Part shown: in pieces, positions 6,359-11,642 of the stretch
Layout of the letters: every line of letters begins with the position of its first letter
Position numbering within the stretch: the first letter of the stretch is position 1
Assembly (NCBI GenBank): GCA_964557285.1
Contig: CAZKZS010000143.1
Location: forward strand, 1-11,642
Direction of reading: 5' to 3'
Source: SB15 sp964557285
Lineage (GTDB): Bacteria; Chloroflexota; Anaerolineae; Aggregatilineales; J027
DNA length: 11,642 nt
Made by a program: the position numbers and the translations under genes
The notes under the pieces: model-generated
Seen by the model: the letters and a program-made list of their open reading frames with translations, nothing else
What the model was told of the DNA's origin: nothing
Database searches by the model: none

Positions 6359-7591
6359 TTATAAATAATCCTCATCCAACAGGCCGCGCTCATCGGCAAA
6401 AAGCAGTACCAGCCCGCCAAACGCCACCGCAAAGGCCAGAAAACTGTAAAATTCATGTTCTCCGGTGCTGTAATTGGATTTGGCATTGTCGACCAGTTCA
6501 TCAAATTGGTCATCAAAACGCTCTCGCTGGCTGTCGCTCATATCGTTGTAACCAGTGAGTTCTTTAAGATCGCTTTTCCATGTGCTTGTACTCACGGTAC
6601 GCCAGAAAAAGCCAAAAATCAGCAGCAAAAAAGCAGTGGCCGCCAGCGCCACAAGGGCCGTTCGCATGGGCAGCTTTTTCTGAAGATACAAAAAACCTAA
6701 TGCTCCAAGTACCAGCGCCAATGGCAAAATAAAAATCAGCAGGCGGTCAATCAGACGGATGTCCCCGAAACCGGCATCACCATCGCTATTTTTGGTTAAA
6801 TCCAGCGTAGGATAAGTATTGTTTGTTCCCAGCCAGATTTGCATGGGAGTCAGGTCATCGGCGTCGATTTCCACCCAGCTAAAAACGAAAAAGCCAAGCA
6901 GAATCATGACGGCAGCAAAAAGTGCCACTCCTCCCACCACATAGCGGAACAGATCACTGTAAAGAAAATTCCGCAGATCGTTCCGTGTCTGGGCGGATTT
7001 ACTTTCGTTGATGAAATGGGTAAAACGCTGCTGCGGGGTAGCGTCCGGTTCAGCCTCAAAAAAACGTTCGCCGATGATAGGACGGTCAATAGTATCCAGC
7101 CGCCGACTCCAGCGAGCAGCACGTTTATTCCCCGGCATTTCCCGTAAAATCATTTGCGCCTGAGAAAAAATCTCTTTGACCCTTTCAAAACGAACGCGGT
7201 CTTCTGGTGCTTCTGCCTCAAGCCCTACAAATCTGGGTTTAGGACGAAGTTGCTCTACCGGTTCAAATTCTGTGTCCTCTTCTTCCTCCATTGCGGCAGG
7301 GATGGGACGGGTAGGCGGCGGTTGAATCGTGCGAATGGGAGAAACGGGAGTCTCCTCAGGAACGACCGCCGGAGCAGGGGGTGGAGGTGCAAACCGCGAC
7401 ACAGGTTCAGGTTCAGGGAAAGCGGGCGGCGGTTCGGGCGTTTTAACCGGAGCAATTTCGTCCAGTTTTTCCAGCCATTTTTGGGCAGTGGGGTTGCTTT
7501 TAATCGGTAGAAGAAGCTGACGCGCTTCATCGTACTGCTTTTTAATAATCAGGGTTTTGGCCTGTTCCAGAATTTCTTTTTCGGTTGCCAC
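6359..7591 (-). CDS. Proline-rich membrane protein with four predicted helices and short TPR-like modules
   Basis: I do not recognise a named family. With the GTG start at 7591 the product is 410 residues. A TPR-like helix pair (about 5-46) ending NPTAQKWLEKLDEI is followed by a proline/glutamate-rich linker (47-125). A second related helical module (134-168) ends NKRAARWSRRLDTI. Four hydrophobic segments follow (217-240, 284-303, 310-331 and 380-400). The positive QKK loop between helices 2 and 3 suggests that the N-terminus faces the cytoplasm and that the loops 241-283 and 332-379 face outside. The C-terminus is acidic (DERGLLDEDYL). Start: an in-frame GTG at 7660 would add 23 residues, but the one at 7591 has GGAAAGAG 7 nt upstream and a promoter-like pair lies between the two. 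It diverges from the STAND NTPase and precedes the kinase on the same strand. A scaffold or sensor that links cytoplasmic partners to the membrane is inference only. Confidence 0.82.
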   Translation of the reverse strand: MATEKEILEQAKTLIIKKQYDEARQLLLPIKSNPTAQKWLEKLDEIAPVKTPEPPPAFPEPEPVSRFAPPPPAPAVVPEETPVSPIRTIQPPPTRPIPAAMEEEEDTEFEPVEQLRPKPRFVGLEAEAPEDRVRFERVKEIFSQAQMILREMPGNKRAARWSRRLDTIDRPIIGERFFEAEPDATPQQRFTHFINESKSAQTRNDLRNFLYSDLFRYVVGGVALFAAVMILLGFFVFSWVEIDADDLTPMQIWLGTNNTYPTLDLTKNSDGDAGFGDIRLIDRLLIFILPLALVLGALGFLYLQKKLPMRTALVALAATAFLLLIFGFFWRTVSTSTWKSDLKELTGYNDMSDSQRERFDDQFDELVDNAKSNYSTGEHEFYSFLAFAVAFGGLVLLFADERGLLDEDYL

Positions 7592-7619
7592 AACGACACT
7601 CTTTCCATCGCTTACTAAC

Positions 7620-7647
7620 ACTGTACCCAGCCCGTTAAAAAATGCAA
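7620..7647 (-). promoter_or_regulatory. Promoter for the four-helix membrane-protein gene
   Basis: On the minus strand TTGCAT (7647-7642), a 16-base spacer and TACAGT (7625-7620) form a plausible sigma-70-type promoter. RNA would begin near 7613, upstream of the GGAAAGAG ribosome site (7599-7606) and the GTG at 7591. This placement supports the shorter protein start. Confidence 0.45.
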
Positions 7648-7662
7648 ATCCCTGCCCCACGC

Positions 7663-7691
7663 TTGCACGGACGGGGGGCTAAATCTACAAT
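7663..7691 (+). promoter_or_regulatory. Promoter placing the STAND gene's RNA start at its ATG
   Basis: TTGCAC (7663-7668), an optimal 17-base spacer (7669-7685) and TACAAT (7686-7691, one mismatch from TATAAT) precede the ATG at 7699. The expected transcription start, 6-8 bases past the -10, is 7697-7699, so the mRNA would have essentially no leader. This agrees with the lack of a Shine-Dalgarno at usual spacing; the G-run at 7673-7678 is 20 bases away from the ATG. Confidence 0.55.
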
Positions 7692-7698
7692 TTTAACT

Positions 7699-10600
7699 AT
7701 GCGACTTCAGGAATTACCCCCTTTTAATCCCCGTCTGGAGGGCTTTCAGGCGGAAGAATTTCTCCGGCATACCCTGTCTCTGCTGGAATTTACCGTTGAG
7801 CAGGATCAAAAACTGTTAGATGCCGCGCCATTTCAGGTCAAACATCCGCCGCCCGTGCCAGAACCCCCGATTCCCCTGCTGCCCGGCATCTGGTATCCCA
7901 GAGCCGCGCGGGATGTATCGCAATATGTACAAATCTGGCTGACTCCTCCACGGAACACCCATCTTTTTCTGGAAACTGGAGATACCGTCGAACGGGTCAT
8001 CCGCCCTTTGCTGGCAGGTCAGGGGCCAATAACGGTTCAAGGGGAGGCGGGAATCGGCAAAAGTTCGCTGCTGGCACATATTGCCAATCACCCGCGTACC
8101 CGCCAGCGTTTTCGGCGTGTCTGGTGGTTTGACGATGCGGCCAGAGTGGGACAGGCGGCGGCTATTATCCTGGAACGTTCCCACATTTTGGGAGAAGCCG
8201 ATCCTCTCCAACAATTGCACCTGCTTTCGCGGGAGTTGGACGATTCTACGCTGCTCATAGTAGATAATTTGTATCCTGAGCATTTTTTGGCGGAAGCCAT
8301 CCTAAAACTTTCGCCGTTTGTGCTGGTAGGAATGGAAACCCCGCCGGAAATCCCTCAGGAGGATGAATATGGCAATTTAACCCCGCCGCAAGACCCGCCT
8401 CAGGTGGTCACGCTGCGGCACTGGTCGCGGAATGACGCGGTGAATCTGCTGGCACAAACGGCGCATCTCCATGACCCGCAAAAAAATGCTATTCCGCGTG
8501 AACTGCGGCCTTCTTTGGAAGCCCTGGTCACGCTGCTGGACTGTCACCCCCTGGCGGTGGTGATAGCGGCGGTGCTGCTGACCGAAGATGAACTGAGCGC
8601 TGACCAGCTTTTAAACAGCCTTCATGCCCTCACCTCCGATCCTGATGCCTACGCGGTGCTGCACCTGTGCATAGATACCATGCCTGTTGAATATCAGCGC
8701 CTTCTGGAGGCCTTTGGGGTGTTCTCACCCTTAGGGACACATACAGAAGCGTTACAAAGTGTCGTGGATATGACCGATGTAGGATTGTTACGTGGGCTAA
8801 CCTACCTGAAAAAACGGCGGCTTATCCGGCACGCGGCACGGTTTGGCGACCGATACATTGCCGCTATGCCCGTGTACCGTCGAGTCACGCAGCGCGACCC
8901 TAACGCTCCCGGCAGCCGACTGGGGGAACGGGCGCGGGAATGGATAATGCGCTACGCGGAAAGTTACACTTACGATGAAGCTGCCCTATTTGCCGCCGAA
9001 CACCATCTGCGTTATCTGTACCAGATTGCCGCCAAATATCAAAAAAATGAACTTACCGTTCGGCTGAATCGGGCGCTGGTCCATTATCTGCGGACATATA
9101 TGCCCGCCTTTGTTCCACAGGATGCCCCACCGCCGCGCCTGACCGGAGAACGCGCCCGTGTGGTTCAAATGGCACGTCACGGACATGAATTGGCGGTGAA
9201 AGGTGATGTTGAGCAGGGGCGCGAACTCTTAAAAACCGCTATCGCCGCGATTCGGGAACAGGGGTCGGAACATGACCGGGCGGAAGCGCTGGTCATGCTG
9301 GCGCAGATTGAGGACAGCTATGGCGACCCTGTTACGGCATCAAAATATCTTGAGGATGCCGCCAAACTGGTTTATGAGTTAAATGCCTACGAGTCGATGA
9401 GTCTGGTACGGCTAGGGCTGGCAATGGTCTACCGCCATCAGAATCGATTTAAGGAAGCGCTGGCGGTGCTGGATGACTCGTGGGGAACAAACGCCGAACG
9501 CGCCCGCATTTACCGCGCAATGGGCAAACTGGATGAAATGGTCAGGGCGCTGGCAGCAGATGATGTGTTATCCCCCTATGCAAAAGCGGAAAGTTATTTG
9601 CAGGCAGGGCAGTATGCCGGAGCGCTGGAAGCCATTGCCGATGACAATACCCCTCTTAGCCATCACCTCCGCGCTATGATTTATCATCTTCAGGGGGAAT
9701 ATGACGCCGCGCTGCGGGGATACGATATGGCGCTGCAAACCTACGCGGTAGACGACCCGGAAAAAGCGCATACTTGGCGGGCAATCGCTTCGATTCGGAT
9801 GATGCAGGAAAATTATGAGGCGGCAGAACAGACGCTGAACAGCGCCCTGCGAAATCTGGAAAAATATCCCGATTCCCGTCAGCGCGGGCGCACGCTGGCG
9901 TTGCTGGCGGCCGTCTATTTGTGTCGGGGGGCGAATCGGGCGGCGGTAGAAACCGCAATGCAGGCAGTGCAGGAACTAACTGACGACCCGGAAACGCTGG
10001 CCGATGCCTATCGCACCCTGGGGCGTGCCTGTTGGCGATTGGGGCGCTACGATGAAGCGCTGGCGGCTTTTATTCACGAATCTGAGCAGGCGCAGAGTAT
10101 GCCACACCGCGACGAAGTACGGATTGGCATTTCACTGTTTCATGTGGCCGAATGTTATCACACGCTGGGAGAGCTTGACCGTGCCATAGCCAATTTACGC
10201 CGCGCCCTGACCCATGTGAAGGCCGAAGAGTCGCCGCATGGGTATTTGATGACCCAGATCGCCCTTTACCGTACTTTGTTTGAACGGGAACGGTATCACG
10301 ATGCGCTGGAAGTGTGCCAGAATATTCTCACTTTTCTGGATAAAAATCCGCCGCCAGACTTGCAGTTTTTAGGGTATATGCTGGCGCAGCATGTCCGCCT
10401 ATGTCAGATCCTGAATCTGCAACCCCAGGCGCAGCGCAGTTATTCGCGCTGGCTGACCACGCTGGCAGGCCGTGCCGATGCTCTCACCGATGACTCACGT
10501 CCTGCGCTGGCGGTGCTGGCGCTTTCTTTAGCCACCCGTAGCTTACTTACTTATCAGCGTCTTGAGGAAACCCTACCCATTGCGGAAGCAGCGATGACGC

Positions 10601-11642
10601 TGGCCGAAATGCATTTTGCAGGCCATTCGGCGGCATGGTCGGCACGGCGCGATTATGGCGTGGCACTGGTAGCCATGCAGCAGTGGCAGGCCGCCCATGA
10701 TACCTTAAAACCGCTTTTGATGGGCGCAGTACAAAATGAACCCTATAGCTATGCGGCGGTCTGTGAGGGACTCGGTACAGCCCTTCACCATTTAGGAGAA
10801 TATCATACAGCCCTGAATCATTTTTTCACCGCGCTGGATGTGCAGCCGATTCGCCACAAACAGGGATTAATTTTTGAGCATGTCGCGCAGAGTTATTTAG
10901 GACTTGGCGACACCGCACGAGCAATTGAAAATTTTAATGAAGCCCTGAAATTTTTAGACCATCAGAATTCTGCTGGCGATACCGCGCGTATCCTGACAAC
11001 GCTTGCCCACACGCTGGCAGGCGTGAATCGTTATGGGGATGCCATTGCTGTATATGAAAATGCGCTCAAAATGCTGAAATCGCTGCCCGAAGCGCTGCCC
11101 TTAAATACGGTCAAAGTCTATGTGAGTCTGGGACACAGCAATCGGATGCAGGGGCAGTTACGAGAAGCCGCCCGCGCCTATCAGGATGGGCTGGACATTC
11201 TGGCTAAACATCAGATTCATTCCCCGCGTGACCATCGGGAAATTATGCTGCATCTGGCACGTACCAAGCAGGCTATGGAAAAGTACGATGAGGCGATTAT
11301 CGCTTTTGAACTTGCGCGGGATGACGCCAATGATTTTGGCGACCCATTAGAGGTGGGCAATATCACCCGTGAACTGGGAGAAGCCGAACATGCGGGCGGC
11401 TATCTGGAACGCAGCTTACGCACCTATGAAGATGCGCTGGTGTATCTGACACCGGAATTTCCCAAAGAAAGGGCAGCCACCTTAAGGAGCTATGGGCGGG
11501 CGCTGGCACAGGCCATGCGGTTTGAAGATGCCCGCGCCGCCTGGAATGAAGCGCTGGCAATCACGACAGATATTGCCCCGCTGGAAATTGCGCTGACTCA
11601 TCACGCCATTGGGCAGGCATTTGTCGCGCAAAAAGAATATGA
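7699..11642 (+). CDS. Giant STAND-class NTPase with C-terminal TPR array (runs off the right edge)
   Basis: The frame stays open from ATG 7699 to the edge: 1314 whole codons, no stop. Residues 1-105 match no domain I know and include a proline-rich stretch (50-63). A STAND/NB-ARC-type NTPase follows. Its Walker A is GEAGIGKSS (115-123, K121), its Walker B strand is LLIVDN (185-190, D189), and the GLPL-like motif appears as CHPLAVVIAA (282-291). A winged-helix-like region spans about 325-395 and a helical connector runs to about 490. From about 495 to the end, helix pairs repeat every 34-40 residues. At least a dozen are clear TPRs, for example YRTLGRACWRLGRYDEALAAF and HVAQSYLGLGDTARAIENF. 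STAND proteins use the C-terminal repeats to sense a ligand, then exchange nucleotide and oligomerise to switch on an effector; here no effector domain is recognisable. It diverges from the four-helix membrane protein across a 107-bp gap. An antiphage, signalling or transcription-regulatory role is possible; none is shown. The C-terminus is unseen. Confidence 0.93.
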   Translation, partial: MRLQELPPFNPRLEGFQAEEFLRHTLSLLEFTVEQDQKLLDAAPFQVKHPPPVPEPPIPLLPGIWYPRAARDVSQYVQIWLTPPRNTHLFLETGDTVERVIRPLLAGQGPITVQGEAGIGKSSLLAHIANHPRTRQRFRRVWWFDDAARVGQAAAIILERSHILGEADPLQQLHLLSRELDDSTLLIVDNLYPEHFLAEAILKLSPFVLVGMETPPEIPQEDEYGNLTPPQDPPQVVTLRHWSRNDAVNLLAQTAHLHDPQKNAIPRELRPSLEALVTLLDCHPLAVVIAAVLLTEDELSADQLLNSLHALTSDPDAYAVLHLCIDTMPVEYQRLLEAFGVFSPLGTHTEALQSVVDMTDVGLLRGLTYLKKRRLIRHAARFGDRYIAAMPVYRRVTQRDPNAPGSRLGERAREWIMRYAESYTYDEAALFAAEHHLRYLYQIAAKYQKNELTVRLNRALVHYLRTYMPAFVPQDAPPPRLTGERARVVQMARHGHELAVKGDVEQGRELLKTAIAAIREQGSEHDRAEALVMLAQIEDSYGDPVTASKYLEDAAKLVYELNAYESMSLVRLGLAMVYRHQNRFKEALAVLDDSWGTNAERARIYRAMGKLDEMVRALAADDVLSPYAKAESYLQAGQYAGALEAIADDNTPLSHHLRAMIYHLQGEYDAALRGYDMALQTYAVDDPEKAHTWRAIASIRMMQENYEAAEQTLNSALRNLEKYPDSRQRGRTLALLAAVYLCRGANRAAVETAMQAVQELTDDPETLADAYRTLGRACWRLGRYDEALAAFIHESEQAQSMPHRDEVRIGISLFHVAECYHTLGELDRAIANLRRALTHVKAEESPHGYLMTQIALYRTLFERERYHDALEVCQNILTFLDKNPPPDLQFLGYMLAQHVRLCQILNLQPQAQRSYSRWLTTLAGRADALTDDSRPALAVLALSLATRSLLTYQRLEETLPIAEAAMTLAEMHFAGHSAAWSARRDYGVALVAMQQWQAAHDTLKPLLMGAVQNEPYSYAAVCEGLGTALHHLGEYHTALNHFFTALDVQPIRHKQGLIFEHVAQSYLGLGDTARAIENFNEALKFLDHQNSAGDTARILTTLAHTLAGVNRYGDAIAVYENALKMLKSLPEALPLNTVKVYVSLGHSNRMQGQLREAARAYQDGLDILAKHQIHSPRDHREIMLHLARTKQAMEKYDEAIIAFELARDDANDFGDPLEVGNITRELGEAEHAGGYLERSLRTYEDALVYLTPEFPKERAATLRSYGRALAQAMRFEDARAAWNEALAITTDIAPLEIALTHHAIGQAFVAQKEY

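Noticed and set aside
7321..7450. Repetitive-looking stretch that might be a short tandem DNA repeat
   Set aside because: It encodes the proline/glutamate-rich linker of the membrane protein. The similarity comes from repeated Pro and Glu codons, with no exact repeat unit.
9674..9958. Minus-strand frame of 94 residues inside the STAND gene, and a similar one at 7816-8283
   Set aside because: Both are antisense to a continuous 1314-codon gene with clear NTPase and TPR motifs, and their proline/arginine-rich composition is typical of antisense frames.
1..11642. CRISPR array, tRNA, rRNA, riboswitch, transposase or prophage signature
   Set aside because: All gaps are 136 bp or less, no regularly spaced repeats or cloverleaf sequences were seen, and no protein resembles a transposase, integrase or Cas protein.

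Overview
The window is 11.6 kb of gene-dense bacterial chromosome with medium GC content. It holds seven protein-coding genes, two of them cut by the window edges, and every gap between genes is under 140 bp. No tRNA, rRNA, CRISPR array, insertion sequence or attachment site was seen. The mix suggests a Chloroflexota (Anaerolineae-like) genome: long STAND/TPR proteins, a hybrid GAF histidine kinase, and a membrane-anchored sulfite-oxidase-family enzyme. This placement is inference from gene style, because no marker gene in the window settles it.

Left part, minus strand (1-2151): the N-terminal part of a TPR protein runs off the left edge. Upstream of it, on the same strand, lies a molybdopterin oxidoreductase with four membrane helices followed by an internal twin-arginine signal and the catalytic domain. 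The 136-bp gap between them holds a likely extended -10 promoter and two inverted repeats, one of which includes the TPR gene's Shine-Dalgarno sequence.

Middle, plus strand (2254-4496): purA (adenylosuccinate synthase) and prmA (ribosomal protein L11 methyltransferase) form a short housekeeping operon that diverges from the molybdo-enzyme. prmA meets the next gene tail to tail with no base between the two stop codons.

Right part (4497-11642): a receiver-GAF-HisKA-HATPase kinase and, upstream of it, a proline-rich protein with four membrane helices lie on the minus strand. Diverging from the membrane protein is a very large STAND NTPase with a long TPR array that is still open at the right edge. 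It appears to be transcribed from a promoter that places the mRNA start at its ATG, making it leaderless.

The housekeeping genes look ordinary. The candidates for less-described biology are the divergent STAND NTPase/membrane-protein pair, the kinase whose receiver domain has Asn in place of the phosphoacceptor Asp, the probable dual Sec/Tat membrane molybdo-enzyme, and the inverted repeats upstream of the left-edge TPR gene. Whether the STAND pair is a defence, signalling or regulatory module cannot be decided from this sequence.
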